From assembly GCA_903925075.1 (NCBI GenBank), contig CAIYDQ010000217.1:1-48521 (forward strand): 48,521 bases of DNA, read 5' to 3'. Origin of the DNA: an uncultured Geobacter sp. (GTDB taxonomy: Bacteria > Desulfobacterota > Desulfuromonadia > Geobacterales > Geobacteraceae). How positions within the stretch are numbered: position 1 is the stretch's first letter; every line of letters begins with the position of its first letter. Positions 19,031 through 27,583 of this stretch are shown here, one piece after another. Under the pieces are notes generated by a model. It made no database searches and was not told the DNA's origin. It saw only the letters and a program-made list of their open reading frames with translations. Position numbers and translations under genes: made by a program.

Positions 19031-20119
19031 TCATCTCTCAGCTCTCATCTCTTCTGTGATCCAGGCGCCGCCCACTACGCGGTCTTGGTCGTAGAGCACC
19101 ACCGCTTGGCCGGGCGTAACCGCTTGCTGAGGGGTGGCGAAGCGCACGCGCAACTCCCCTCCCGCCAGCAGCTCCGCTTCGCAGGGGACCGGCCGCTGGC
19201 GATAACGGATGCTGCAACTGCCCCGAAACAGCCCGGTCAACGGTCCCTCGGTCCAGGTTGCCTGATCCGCCAAAAGCCCCGCGCACAACAACTCCTGCCT
19301 GGTACCAACCACCACCCGCGAACTTTCCCTCTCGATGGCCGTCACGTAGAGCGGCTCCGGCCAGGCGACGCCCAACCCCCGCCTTTGCCCGACGGTGTAC
19401 CGATGGATGCCGTTGTGGCTTCCCAACTTGCGTCCTTCCCGGTCGACGATCTCTCCGGGCGACGCAGCCACGCCGCTTTCTTCCAGAAATTCGACGTAGT
19501 CGTTGTCGGGGATGAAGCAGATTTCCTGGCTCTCCTGTTTTTGCGCCACCGGCAGGTTGAACTTGGCGGCAAGCTCGCGCACCTGGCGCTTCTCCAAGCC
19601 GCCCACGGGGAAAACCGTGCGGGCGAGCTGGTGTTGCTTCATGCCGAAAAGAAAGTAGGTCTGATCCTTGCCGGCATCGAGCCCTTTCAGCAACTGGTAG
19701 CTTCCCGCCGCGTCCCGCTCGATGCGGGCATAGTGGCCGGTGGCGAGGATGTCGGCGCCAAGGGATGCCGTCATGTCGAGCAGCAGGCCGAACTTGACCC
19801 GATCGTTGCAGCGCGCGCAGGGGTTTGGGGTCCGACCGGCGGCGTATTCGGCGAGGAAATCGTCGATCACCAGCTCTTTGAAGCGCTGCCGCAGGTCGAT
19901 CACCTCGAAGGGTATCCCCAGCCGCTTGGCGACTCGCCCGGCGTCCATGACGTCGGTGAGCGAGCAGCAGGTGCGTCCCCCCGGCTGCGCCGCCGCCGGC
20001 CGCTCGTAGAGCTGCAGCGAGACGCCGATCACCTCATGTCCCTGCTCCTTCAACAGCGCCGCGCTCACCGAAGAGTCAACCCCGCCGCTCATCGCCACCA
20101 CTATGCGCCGTTTTGACAC
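19031..20119 (-). CDS. mnmA: tRNA-specific 2-thiouridylase MnmA
   Basis: 362 residues from a GTG start that overlaps the upstream stop by 1 bp (TAGTG). RRIVVAMSGGVDSSVSAALL is the PP-loop that adenylates U34 of Lys/Glu/Gln tRNAs. NPCARCNDRVKFG carries the first catalytic Cys, ATGHYARI the conserved His loop and ESQEICFIPDNDY the second Cys. The C-terminal barrel (RGSCSIRYRQRPVPCEAEL) completes the family. It is the last gene of the sulfur operon, so 2-thiouridylation may draw sulfur from the TusA-like protein encoded just upstream. Confidence 0.95.
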   Translation of the reverse strand: MSKRRIVVAMSGGVDSSVSAALLKEQGHEVIGVSLQLYERPAAAQPGGRTCCSLTDVMDAGRVAKRLGIPFEVIDLRQRFKELVIDDFLAEYAAGRTPNPCARCNDRVKFGLLLDMTASLGADILATGHYARIERDAAGSYQLLKGLDAGKDQTYFLFGMKQHQLARTVFPVGGLEKRQVRELAAKFNLPVAQKQESQEICFIPDNDYVEFLEESGVAASPGEIVDREGRKLGSHNGIHRYTVGQRRGLGVAWPEPLYVTAIERESSRVVVGTRQELLCAGLLADQATWTEGPLTGLFRGSCSIRYRQRPVPCEAELLAGGELRVRFATPQQAVTPGQAVVLYDQDRVVGGAWITEEMRAER

Positions 20120-20343
20120 TAGTCCTCGCCTTTTTCCAGGGTCAGCACGTAATGGCCGCCGTTTTCCTTGAGGCCCAAAAGCTTGTGCCCGTCGGCCTTA
20201 AGGCTCCTCGGCACGTTCTTCACCGGTTCGCCGTCGTCCAGCAGGAACTCGACGGTGGTACCGGTTTCGATGTCTTCCAGGGCGAGCTTCGCCTTGACGA
20301 AATTGGTCGGGCAACTGACGCCCCTTAAGTCTATGGTTTCCAT
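20119..20343 (-). CDS. TusA/YedF-family sulfurtransferase-like protein
   Basis: 74 residues. IDLRGVSCPTNFVKAKLALE carries the conserved active-site Cys at about position 10 of the TusA fold. The usual C-P-x-P motif reads C-P-T-N here, so the second Pro is replaced. TVEFLLDDGEPVKNVPRSLK matches the second half of the fold. Such proteins relay persulfide sulfur. The location between a sulfite reductase gene and mnmA suggests a sulfur-trafficking role, and the altered motif suggests a partner different from the E. coli TusBCD relay. GGAG precedes the ATG. Confidence 0.8.
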   Translation of the reverse strand: METIDLRGVSCPTNFVKAKLALEDIETGTTVEFLLDDGEPVKNVPRSLKADGHKLLGLKENGGHYVLTLEKGED

Positions 20344-20371
20344 GTAGTAATCTCCAAAAGTTTGATCTGAT

Positions 20372-21310
20372 TCAGCGCAGCGGGAGCTGGGTGTCGATCA
20401 CCTGCGGCAAGATGGTCCGCTCCAGGACGTAGTCGGCGAAGTCCCGGCGCAGATGGTCGAGGAGCGAGGCGGTCCCTTCGCGCAAAATGATGTCTCCGAT
20501 CCGTACCCGGCCGGCTCCTTTGGCCTTCTCCAGATACCAGGCGAGCACGGAGCCGATGAAGTCAACCACGCGCTCCTCCGGCAGGAAGGTTGCGTAAAGG
20601 GTGCCGACCAGCGGGTTTCTCCCCCATTTGCCGCCGATGCGCACCGAGTACCCTTCCTTGGCGCTCTTCCAGGCGCCGGTAGGGCAGACCTTGAGGCAGT
20701 CGCCGCAGTAGATGCATTTGTCGGCGGCGAAAACGGGCTTGCCGTCCTCGCCCATGCCGAGGGCGCCGACGGTGCAGGACTTGTCGCACAGGCCGCAGCT
20801 TATGCACTCGGCCGCGTCCAGCGCGGGCCAGACTCCCCCTTGGAAGCCGACGTCGTTGGTCGCCGACTTGGGGCAGTCGAACGGACAGCCGGCAAAGGCG
20901 ACCTTGAATTTGTGGTGGCCGGTGTCGGTGCCGAACAGCTTCTCGTCCACGGCCAGCGCCGACTTCTGGGTGTCCACCAGACCGTTTGGGTTGTACTCGC
21001 AGCCGCCGCAGGCGGTGGGCACCCGCACCCGCGCCCCGCAGGAGGCCACTTTCTGCTGGTCCTCTCCCAGTTCCGCCACCACCGCGTCGAAATCGGAAAA
21101 GTTGATGTTGATCAGCTCGATCGACTGCCGCACCGAAAGATGCACGAAGCCTTTGCCGTATTTTTGCGCCACCGCGGCGATCCTGGAGAGGCGGTCGACC
21201 GACATGCGGCCTCCCGGCACCCGCAGCCGCACGGTAAAGAGGTCCTTGCCGCGCTCCTTGATGAAGCCGCCGGCCTTGAGGTTTTTCAAGTCGATTTTCG
21301 CGTCCGCCAC
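20372..21310 (-). CDS. siroheme/4Fe-4S sulfite (or nitrite) reductase with ferredoxin domain
   Basis: 312 residues from a GTG start behind GGAGAGC. The nitrite/sulfite reductase ferredoxin-like half-domain is at 10-75 (VHLSVRQSIELI). The siroheme-[4Fe-4S] ligands are the two Cys of ACGGCEYNPNG and those of GCPFDCPKS. Two ferredoxin clusters follow: CISCGLCDKSC and CIYCGDCLKVCPTG (about 180-225). This compact layout resembles AsrC and the small assimilatory/Fsr-like sulfite reductases of anaerobes. In this operon it most likely reduces sulfite to the sulfide that is loaded onto the ThiS-like carrier. A nitrite-reducing role cannot be excluded. Confidence 0.85.
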   Translation of the reverse strand: MADAKIDLKNLKAGGFIKERGKDLFTVRLRVPGGRMSVDRLSRIAAVAQKYGKGFVHLSVRQSIELININFSDFDAVVAELGEDQQKVASCGARVRVPTACGGCEYNPNGLVDTQKSALAVDEKLFGTDTGHHKFKVAFAGCPFDCPKSATNDVGFQGGVWPALDAAECISCGLCDKSCTVGALGMGEDGKPVFAADKCIYCGDCLKVCPTGAWKSAKEGYSVRIGGKWGRNPLVGTLYATFLPEERVVDFIGSVLAWYLEKAKGAGRVRIGDIILREGTASLLDHLRRDFADYVLERTILPQVIDTQLPLR

Positions 21311-21325
21311 AATGCTCTCCTGGTG

Positions 21326-21736
21326 TCAAATAGTAGGGTGAAGGAACTTCAACTCCACCGGCTCAACCGCTCCGTCGCTGATCCTGAACGCCTTGGCAAC
21401 CGGGTTGTCCCGGTCCGAAAGCGAGACGATCAGGTGGCAGACGTTGGGCGTCAGCGCCAGCCTGATGTCCTCCGGGGAGGGGCGGGCGGGCGACTCGGGA
21501 TGTGAATGGTAGATGGCCAGCATCTGCTCGCCGCCGGCGCGCAGCGCCTTCACCACGGCGAACTGCTCCTTCGGCTCCATCATGAAATGCTCGTTGCTGG
21601 CGTCGGTGTTGGTCATGGGATAATGGCTGGCCACCGTGCCGTCGTTGCCCCCCAGGATGCCGCAGACCTCCAGCGGAAAGCCGCTTTGAGCATGGGCCAC
21701 GACCGCTTCCCTGATCTTTTCGGGGATCTCCAGCAT
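21326..21736 (-). CDS. JAMM/M67-family metallopeptidase (HcyD/Mec+-like)
   Basis: 136 residues. Glu in GFPLEVCGIL and the zinc motif HSHPESPARPSPED (H-x-H-x7-S-x2-D, about 77-90) give the complete JAMM active site. Bacterial stand-alone members remove C-terminal residues from ubiquitin-like sulfur carriers or release cysteine from CysO. The gene sits immediately after the activating enzyme (1-bp gap) and near a ThiS-like gene whose product ends in residues beyond Gly-Gly. Trimming of that carrier is therefore the most likely job, as in the Wolinella HcyS/HcyD system. Confidence 0.88.
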   Translation of the reverse strand: MLEIPEKIREAVVAHAQSGFPLEVCGILGGNDGTVASHYPMTNTDASNEHFMMEPKEQFAVVKALRAGGEQMLAIYHSHPESPARPSPEDIRLALTPNVCHLIVSLSDRDNPVAKAFRISDGAVEPVELKFLHPTI

Positions 21737-21737
21737 G

Positions 21738-22550
21738 TCAGTGCCCCAAATCGCAAACGGTAACGGCGTCCAGCTCGTCCTTGAGATAGGTGATGCTGGG
21801 ATGCTCGCCGCAGATCGGGCAGTTGGCGTTCTTCTTGACCGCGATCTCCCGAAAACGCATGCGCAGCGCGCTGTAGGTGAGCAGCCGGCCGGTCAACAGG
21901 TCGCCGGCCCCCAAAAGATACTTGATCGCCTCGGTTGCCTGCAGGGTGCCGAGCACCCCGGGGAGCACGCCGATCACGCCCGCCTGCGAGCAGCTGGGAA
22001 TGGCGTCCTTTGGCGGCGGCTCGGGAAAGATGCAGCGGTAGCAGGCCGATTGCCCGGGAACGACGGTCAGGGTCTGGCCGTCGAACTGCAGGATGCCGCC
22101 GTGGGAATAGGGCTTGCCGGCCAATACGCAGGCGTCGTTGATCAGGAACTTGGCGGCGAAGTTGTCGGTGCCGTCGATGACGAAGTCGTAATCCGCCACC
22201 ATGGCCGCGATGTTCTCGGCCGTCACCCAGCTCTGGTAGGTGACCACGTTCAACTCGGGGTTGATGGCAAGCATCTTCTCTTTGGCCGAGAGCACCTTGG
22301 CTTTGCCGACGTCCGCCGTGAAGTGGATCACCTGGCGCTGCAGGTTGGAGATGTCGACCTGGTCGGGATCGGCGATGCCGATGGTGCCGACCCCCGCCGC
22401 CGCCAGATAGAGGGCGATCGGCGAGCCGAGTCCGCCGGCGCCGATCACCAGCACGCGGCCGTTCAACAGCTTTTTCTGCCCTTTGCCGCCCACTTCCTTG
22501 AGCAGGATGTGGCGCGAATAACGGGTTATCTGCTCTTCGGTAAGCTTCAC
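21738..22550 (-). CDS. ThiF/MoeB/HesA-family sulfur-carrier adenylyltransferase
   Basis: 270 residues. The N-terminus YSRHILLKEVGGKGQKKL is the family leader. VLVIGAGGLGSPIALYLAAA is the nucleotide loop, GIADPDQVDISNLQRQVIHF the Arg-finger/Asp region and DFVIDGTDNFAAKFLINDAC the conserved core. Zinc Cys pairs are ACYRCIFPEP and NCPICGEH. It adenylates the C-terminal Gly of a ubiquitin-like carrier for thiocarboxylation. The GTG start overlaps the carrier gene stop (GTGA) with GGAGGT directly upstream. The context points to the HcyF role in homocysteine synthesis; ThiF or MoeB function is possible. Confidence 0.9.
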   Translation of the reverse strand: MKLTEEQITRYSRHILLKEVGGKGQKKLLNGRVLVIGAGGLGSPIALYLAAAGVGTIGIADPDQVDISNLQRQVIHFTADVGKAKVLSAKEKMLAINPELNVVTYQSWVTAENIAAMVADYDFVIDGTDNFAAKFLINDACVLAGKPYSHGGILQFDGQTLTVVPGQSACYRCIFPEPPPKDAIPSCSQAGVIGVLPGVLGTLQATEAIKYLLGAGDLLTGRLLTYSALRMRFREIAVKKNANCPICGEHPSITYLKDELDAVTVCDLGH

Positions 22551-22762
22551 AAACTACCTCCACCCATGAAATAAAGGAATTCTACCGTGTCGCCGTCCCG
22601 CACGGTTGCGGCGTCGAAGCCGTCGCGATCCAGGATGTCGCCGTTAAGTTCCACCGTGACGTATTCGCGTTGTGCTACCTGGAGGGTTTCCAGCAGGTTT
22701 GAGACGGAGATGGCGTCGTCCGCGGCGATGCTGGCGGGCTTGCCGTTCACTGTAAGATTCAT
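22547..22762 (-). CDS. ThiS-like ubiquitin-fold sulfur carrier with masked C-terminus (HcyS-like)
   Basis: 71 residues from the ATG at 22762. MNLTVNGKPASI and VTVELNGDILDRDGFDAATV with RDGDTVEFLYFMGGG follow the ThiS beta-grasp pattern. ThiS normally ends in Gly-Gly, but here the chain ends GGGSL, so at least Ser-Leu must be removed before activation. The JAMM protease encoded two genes downstream is the obvious candidate. The last codons also form the ribosome site of the next gene (GGAGGT), so the extra residues could partly be a by-product of the gene overlap. Confidence 0.88.
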   Translation of the reverse strand: MNLTVNGKPASIAADDAISVSNLLETLQVAQREYVTVELNGDILDRDGFDAATVRDGDTVEFLYFMGGGSL

Positions 22763-22818
22763 AGAAGTCGCTCCTTTTAGTATCATAGATGGAGAATAAA
22801 GAACAGACGAAGCTGGCG

Positions 22819-24051
22819 TTACAGGTTGTCCAAGGCCCGGGCGAAGTCTGCCACGATGTCCCGGGCGTCCTCGATCCCCACCGAAACCCTGACCAGTTCC
22901 TCGCTTACCCCCATGAGCGCCTTCACCTCCAGGGAGTAGTCGGCGCAAATGGTGCTGGCGGGGTGGATGACCAGGGTCTTGGTGTCGCCGATGTTGGCGA
23001 GATTCTTGGCCAGTTTCAGGCCGTTGATCAGCCGGAAGGCGCTCGGCTTGTCGGCAAGGCCAAGGGTCAGCACGCCGCCGAAGCGACCCTGGAACTGACG
23101 GTTGGCGACCTCGAAGAACGGGGAGTCGGGCAGACCCGGGTAGTTCACCCAGGCGACCTTTTCATGAGCGGCCAGAAAGCCGGCGAGCTTCAGCGCGTTG
23201 GCGCAATGCCGCTCCATTCTCAAGGCGAGCGTTTCCAGTCCTTCTCCCACCAAAAAGGCGTTCAGCGGCGCGGCGCAGGCGCCGAAATCCTTGTGGATCA
23301 GCTTTCTGGTGCGCGCGGTGAAGGCGAAGTTGCGGTACTTGCGGTAAAACGGCTCGAAGTGCGGGAACTTGGCGCTGTTCCAGTCGAAGCTGCCGGAGTC
23401 GATGATGGCCCCGCCGATGGAATTGGCCGTGCCGTTGATGAACTTGCTGGTGGAGTGGACGACGATGTCGGCGCCCAGTTCCTTTACCCGCGCGAGGTAC
23501 GGAGTCGAGACGGTGGCGTCCACCATCAGCGGCACGCCGCTTTTTTGGGCGATGGCGGCAAAGGCCGCGATGTCCGGGACGTCCATCTTGGGATTGCCGA
23601 TGGTCTCGACGAAGATCAGCCGGGTGGCGTCGTTGACCGCGGCCGCCAGCGCATCGAGGTCGGTGGGATCCACGAAGCGGGTGGTGATGCCGTAGTTTGC
23701 CAGGGTGTCCCGGAACAGCGAATAGGTGCCGCCGAAAAGCGACGCGGAGGAGAGGATCTCGTCGCCGCTTCTGACAATCGCCATCACGGCGGTGGTGATG
23801 GCCGCCATGCCCGAGGCGGTGACGATGGCCGCAATGCCGTCTTCGACCGCGGCCAATCTTTTTTCCAGCGCTTCCAGGGTGGGGTTGCCGATCCGGGTGT
23901 AGACTTGGCCGATCGCCCTCCCTTTGAAGAGATCCTCGAGTTCCTCGGCGGTGTCGTAGGCGAATGCCGAAGATTGAATGATCGGCGTCTTGGTGGCGCC
24001 GTAAGGCCCCGGCGCCGTCCCGCCATGGATCAGTTTGGTGTCGAACCTCAT
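22819..24051 (-). CDS. PLP-dependent O-acetyl/O-succinylhomoserine sulfhydrylase (MetY/MetZ-like)
   Basis: 410 residues from the ATG at 24051; the open frame upstream is not protein-like. FDTKLIHGGTAPGPYGATKT opens the Cys/Met metabolism PLP family. YTRIGNPTLEALEKRLAAVE is the PLP phosphate-binding stretch, VDATVSTPYL carries the Asp, and ADIVVHSTSKFINGTANSIG holds the Schiff-base Lys (STSK). GGVLTLGLADKPSAFRLIN and HPASTICADYS complete the C-terminal domain. It is the first gene of the minus-strand operon. With the carrier, activator, protease and sulfite reductase it should make homocysteine from activated homoserine using carrier thiocarboxylate. Confidence 0.9.
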   Translation of the reverse strand: MRFDTKLIHGGTAPGPYGATKTPIIQSSAFAYDTAEELEDLFKGRAIGQVYTRIGNPTLEALEKRLAAVEDGIAAIVTASGMAAITTAVMAIVRSGDEILSSASLFGGTYSLFRDTLANYGITTRFVDPTDLDALAAAVNDATRLIFVETIGNPKMDVPDIAAFAAIAQKSGVPLMVDATVSTPYLARVKELGADIVVHSTSKFINGTANSIGGAIIDSGSFDWNSAKFPHFEPFYRKYRNFAFTARTRKLIHKDFGACAAPLNAFLVGEGLETLALRMERHCANALKLAGFLAAHEKVAWVNYPGLPDSPFFEVANRQFQGRFGGVLTLGLADKPSAFRLINGLKLAKNLANIGDTKTLVIHPASTICADYSLEVKALMGVSEELVRVSVGIEDARDIVADFARALDNL

Positions 24052-24191
24052 GCCCGTCGCTGTCTCTCCCACAAAACCTCCGTCTTCATCGAGTGCACCG
24101 AGGGTAATTTTAATAAGTTGTTTTGTCAAGAAATAAAAAAGAATAAAACACAGGCGTCCGGTGTGAAATGTTGCGGCCTTCAAAAAAATTC

Positions 24192-24220
24192 TTGACAAGA
24201 TTACCGAGCCAATGTAAAAA
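24192..24220 (+). promoter_or_regulatory. candidate sigma70-type promoter for the Rrf2 gene
   Basis: TTGACA at 24192-24197 is a perfect -35 box. With 17-bp spacing TAAAAA (24215-24220) could be the -10; the nearby TAATCT is spaced too far. The region between the divergent metY-like and Rrf2 genes is very AT-rich, and a second TTGACA faces the other way (complement of 24124-24129). The exact start site is not determined. Confidence 0.45.
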
Positions 24221-24250
24221 GTAATCTACTTAATTGATGGAGTAAAAAAT

Positions 24251-24712
24251 ATGATCTCCAAGAAAACGAAATACGGGTTGAAGGCGCTCATCTATCTGGC
24301 TCGCCACTACGAGCAGGGGCCGATTCTGATCGCGGACTTGGCGCACGACGAAAGAATCCCCAAAAAGTTCCTGGAGGCCATTTTGCTGGCGTTGAAGAAC
24401 AACGGTATACTGCACAGCAAAAAAGGGAAAGGGGGCGGCTATTACTTGGGGCGACACCCGAAAAACATCACCTTCGGCCAGGCGATCAGGGTGATGGAAG
24501 GGCCGCTGGCACCCGTGCCCTGCGTCAGCGAGATGTCCTATGCCACCTGTAGCGAATGCGACAACGAGTTGGCCTGCGGCATCAGGATCGTGATGAAGGA
24601 TGTGCGCGATGCCATGGCGCAGATTCTGGACGGCACCTCGCTGCAGGATGTCCTGGAGAGAATAGAGCACGCCAAGGAAGCCGAGAAGGGCATCTTGAAT
24701 TTCTGCATCTGA
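24251..24712 (+). CDS. Rrf2-family transcriptional regulator (CymR/IscR-like)
   Basis: 153 residues. MISKKTKYGLKALIYLARHY is the classic Rrf2 N-terminus. A winged helix follows: ILIADLAHDERIPKKFLEAI is the recognition region and SKKGKGGGYYLGRHP the wing. In the effector region, Cys residues are spaced CVSEMSYATCSECDNELAC (about 92-112), which may bind an Fe-S cluster or act as a sulfur/redox sensor; the spacing is not the exact IscR C-x5-C-x5-C. The gene lies between the sulfide-assimilation operon and the sulfate transporter genes, so it likely regulates both, comparable to CymR of Firmicutes. Confidence 0.88.
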   Translation: MISKKTKYGLKALIYLARHYEQGPILIADLAHDERIPKKFLEAILLALKNNGILHSKKGKGGGYYLGRHPKNITFGQAIRVMEGPLAPVPCVSEMSYATCSECDNELACGIRIVMKDVRDAMAQILDGTSLQDVLERIEHAKEAEKGILNFCI

Positions 24713-24753
24713 TCGAGCATCTGACCGTTTCTTCAAATTTATGAGGTATTGCC

Positions 24754-25821
24754 ATGACCAGGAGAGCCATTGCTGTTATATTTTTGGCGCTGACCGCGCT
24801 GTCTCCGGCCGGAGTGTTCGCCAAGTCCGAACTGCTAAACGTGTCCTACGATCCAACCCGCGAACTTTATCAGGATTTCAACAAGGCCTTTGCCAAACAG
24901 TGGAAGCAGAGAACCTCGCAGGATCTGGTCGTGAAGCAGTCGCATGGCGGATCGGGCAAGCAGGCGAGGGCGGTGATCGACGGTCTGGACGCCGACGTCG
25001 TCACCCTGGCCCTCGCCTACGACATCGACGAGATCTACAACAAGGCCAAGCTGATCCCGCGGGACTGGCAAAAAAGGCTGCCCGGCAACAGCTCTCCCTA
25101 CACCTCGACCATCGTCTTTCTGGTGCGCAAAGGGAACCCTAAGAAAATCAGGGACTGGGACGATCTGGTCAGGCCCGGCGTCAAGGTCATTACCCCGAAC
25201 CCCAAGACCTCGGGCGGCGCGCGCTGGAACTACCTGGCCGCCTGGGCCTACGCGCTGAAGCAGAAAGGGGGGAGCGACGCCAAGGCGAAGGAATTCGTCG
25301 CCAAGCTGTATCGCAACGTCCCGGTGCTGGATTCCGGCGCGCGGGGCTCCACCACTACCTTCGTGCAGCGCGGCCAGGGTGACGTGCTGGTCGCCTGGGA
25401 AAACGAGGCTTTTCTGGCGGTGAACGAGTTGGGCAAGGACCGTTTCGAGATCGTGGTCCCTTCGCTGAGCATTCTGGCCGAGCCGCCGGTCACCTTGGTG
25501 GACAAGGTGGCGGACCGGAAAGGAACGCGCAAGCTGGCCGAGGAATATCTGAAATACCTCTATTCTCCCGAGGGTCAGGAGATCGTCGCCAGGCACTTCT
25601 ATCGCCCCTATGACAAGAAGGTTGCGGCCAAGTACGCCCGGCAATTCCCCGCCCTCAGGCTGGTCACCATCGACGACACCTTTGGCGGCTGGGCCAAGGC
25701 CCAAAAGGCGCACTTTTCCGACGGCGGGGCTTTCGACCAGATTTACGGCGGGGCGCGGTGTTTGGCGGAATGGGGGTTGATCGGACTGATCGGACCGATC
25801 GGACCGATCGGGCTGATGTGA
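24754..25821 (+). CDS. sulfate/thiosulfate ABC transporter substrate-binding protein (Sbp/CysP)
   Basis: 355 residues with a signal peptide ([20 protein letters not shown], cleavage after VFA). [20 protein letters not shown] and [20 protein letters not shown] with [10 protein letters not shown] are hallmark blocks of Sbp/CysP sulfate-binding proteins. [20 protein letters not shown] supplies ligand-binding residues. The chain ends in an unusual tail of alternating G-L/P-I encoded by four 9-bp repeats (25778-25813), absent from usual family members. It starts the cysPTWA cluster and should capture sulfate in the periplasm. Confidence 0.92.
   Translation: MTRRAIAVIFLALTALSPAGVFAKSELLNVSYDPTRELYQDFNKAFAKQWKQRTSQDLVVKQSHGGSGKQARAVIDGLDADVVTLALAYDIDEIYNKAKLIPRDWQKRLPGNSSPYTSTIVFLVRKGNPKKIRDWDDLVRPGVKVITPNPKTSGGARWNYLAAWAYALKQKGGSDAKAKEFVAKLYRNVPVLDSGARGSTTTFVQRGQGDVLVAWENEAFLAVNELGKDRFEIVVPSLSILAEPPVTLVDKVADRKGTRKLAEEYLKYLYSPEGQEIVARHFYRPYDKKVAAKYARQFPALRLVTIDDTFGGWAKAQKAHFSDGGAFDQIYGGARCLAEWGLIGLIGPIGPIGLM
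25778..25813 (+). repeat. 9-bp tandem repeat at the 3' end of the sulfate-binding protein gene
   Basis: Four consecutive units TGATCGGAC, TGATCGGAC, CGATCGGAC and CGATCGGGC, in frame, encode the hydrophobic tail (I-G-L/P)n of the protein. Such a unit can expand or contract by slippage without changing the frame. Confidence 0.85.
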
Positions 25822-25872
25822 TTATGAGGCTGATTGAAGCTGTGGAAGTTATCCAATTTCAAGGGAGGGGGC

Positions 25873-26703
25873 GTGGGCTCGTTCGGCACTAAAAATACTG
25901 TCTTGCCCGGTTTCGGACCGGCGCTGGGCTACACCATCTTCTACTTGAGCATCATCGTGCTCATCCCTTTGTCGGCGCTCTTTTTCAAGACCGCCACTCT
26001 CACCTGGGACCAGTTCCTGGTTGCCGTCACCTCGCCGCGCGTGGTCGCTTCCTACCGCATCACTTTCGGCGCAGCCCTGTTCGCGGCCTCGGTCAACGCG
26101 GTCTTCGGGGTGCTGACCGCCTGGGTGCTGGTGCGCTACCGGTTCCCCGGCAGGAAATTGATCGACGCGCTGGTGGACCTCCCCTTCGCTCTGCCGACGG
26201 CGGTGGCCGGCATCACCCTGGCCAGCGTGTATTCCCCAAACGGCTGGCTCGGCCAATGGCTGGAACCGCGCGGCATCAAGATCGCCTTCACGCCGCTGGG
26301 CATCATGGTGGCTATGATCTTCATCGGCCTTCCCTTCGTGGTTCGGACCGTTCAGCCGGTGCTTGAGGAACTGGACCAGGAAGTGGAGGAGGCGGCCTCC
26401 TGCCTGGGGGCGAACCGCCTGCAGACTTTCTACCGGGTGATTTTCCCGACCATGCTCCCGGCCATACTGACCGGCTTCGCGCTGGCCTTCGCCCGGGCCG
26501 TCGGCGAGTACGGCTCGATCATCTTCATCGCCGGCAACATGCCGATGGTGTCGGAGATCACCCCGCTTTTGATCATCACCAAGCTGGAGCAGTACGACTA
26601 CGCGGGGGCGACCGCCATCGCCACGGTGATGCTGGTAGCCTCGTTTGTGCTGCTGCTCTCCATTAACCTGCTGCAGAAATGGAGCCGGCGCTTCGCCGAA
26701 TAA
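25873..26703 (+). CDS. cysT: sulfate ABC transporter permease CysT (CysU)
   Basis: 276 residues from a GTG at 25873 that follows AAGGGAGGGG; a TTG at 25834 would add 13 residues but lacks a ribosome site. [20 protein letters not shown] is the typical CysT N-terminus. [20 protein letters not shown] and the EAA loop [20 protein letters not shown] are family marks. It has six or so membrane segments. It pairs with CysW as the sulfate channel in the inner membrane. The CysW gene follows after 11 bp. Confidence 0.92.
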   Translation: MGSFGTKNTVLPGFGPALGYTIFYLSIIVLIPLSALFFKTATLTWDQFLVAVTSPRVVASYRITFGAALFAASVNAVFGVLTAWVLVRYRFPGRKLIDALVDLPFALPTAVAGITLASVYSPNGWLGQWLEPRGIKIAFTPLGIMVAMIFIGLPFVVRTVQPVLEELDQEVEEAASCLGANRLQTFYRVIFPTMLPAILTGFALAFARAVGEYGSIIFIAGNMPMVSEITPLLIITKLEQYDYAGATAIATVMLVASFVLLLSINLLQKWSRRFAE

Positions 26704-26714
26704 GGAGAGTCATC

Positions 26715-27578
26715 ATGCACGCCACTACTACCTCACGCGCATCGAAAGTCTCGGAGCCTGCCGCCGTCCGCTGGCTGCTGATCTCCGTGGCGCTCGCCTT
26801 CCTGGCGCTCTTCCTGTTGCTGCCGCTGGCGGCGGTGTTCGCTCAAGCTTTCGACAAGGGGTGGGAGGCTTACCTGGCGGCGCTGCACGAACCGGACACG
26901 CTCTCGGCCATCTGGCTCACCTTGTTGACCGCCACGGCTTGCGTGCCGGTCAACCTCTTCTTCGGCATCGTCGCCGCCTGGGCCATCGCGAAATTCAGCT
27001 TCCCCGGCAAAAGCCTGCTGATCACGCTGATCGACCTGCCGTTCTCGGTCTCGCCGGTGGTCTCGGGGCTGATCTACGTGCTCATCTTCGGCCTGCAAGG
27101 GTGGCTCGGACCTTGGCTGCAGGCCCACGGCATCAGGATCATCTTCGCCGTGCCGGGCATCGTGCTCGCCACCATCTTCGTCACCTTCCCCTTCGTGGCG
27201 CGGGAATTGATCCCGCTCATGGAGTCGCAGGGACGCGACGAGGAGGAGGCCGCCCTGACGCTGGGCGCCAGCGGCCTGCAGACCTTCTTCCGGGTCACCT
27301 TCCCCAACATCAAGTGGGGGGTACTCTACGGGGTCATCCTCTGTAACGCCAGGGCGATGGGGGAATTCGGCGCGGTCTCGGTGGTCTCGGGGCACGTGCG
27401 CGGCTCGACCAACACCATCCCGCTGCAGGTGGAGATCCTCTACAACGAATACAGCTACGCCGCGGCCTTCGCCGTCGCCTCGCTGCTGGCCCTTTTGGCG
27501 CTGGTCACCCTCGCCATCAAGACGCTCGCCGAGTGGAAGATCCAGCAGGGGCTGTCCATCAACGAAAACGAAAGGTAG
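26715..27578 (+). CDS. cysW: sulfate ABC transporter permease CysW
   Basis: 287 residues from the ATG at 26715 behind [28 protein letters not shown], the [20 protein letters not shown] stretch and [20 protein letters not shown] (EAA coupling loop) are diagnostic for CysW, as is [20 protein letters not shown] near the C-terminus. Six membrane segments are visible. It forms the heterodimeric sulfate permease with CysT. Confidence 0.93.
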   Translation: MHATTTSRASKVSEPAAVRWLLISVALAFLALFLLLPLAAVFAQAFDKGWEAYLAALHEPDTLSAIWLTLLTATACVPVNLFFGIVAAWAIAKFSFPGKSLLITLIDLPFSVSPVVSGLIYVLIFGLQGWLGPWLQAHGIRIIFAVPGIVLATIFVTFPFVARELIPLMESQGRDEEEAALTLGASGLQTFFRVTFPNIKWGVLYGVILCNARAMGEFGAVSVVSGHVRGSTNTIPLQVEILYNEYSYAAAFAVASLLALLALVTLAIKTLAEWKIQQGLSINENER

Positions 27579-27583
27579 ATACC

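Noticed and set aside
22789-24195. 468-residue plus-strand open frame opposite the MetY-like gene
   Set aside because: Antisense shadow; the minus-strand frame carries the PLP motifs.
24052-24250. SAM or other sulfur-related riboswitch before the MetY-like operon
   Set aside because: No conserved SAM-riboswitch core is visible; the region is short, AT-rich and flanked by an Rrf2 gene.
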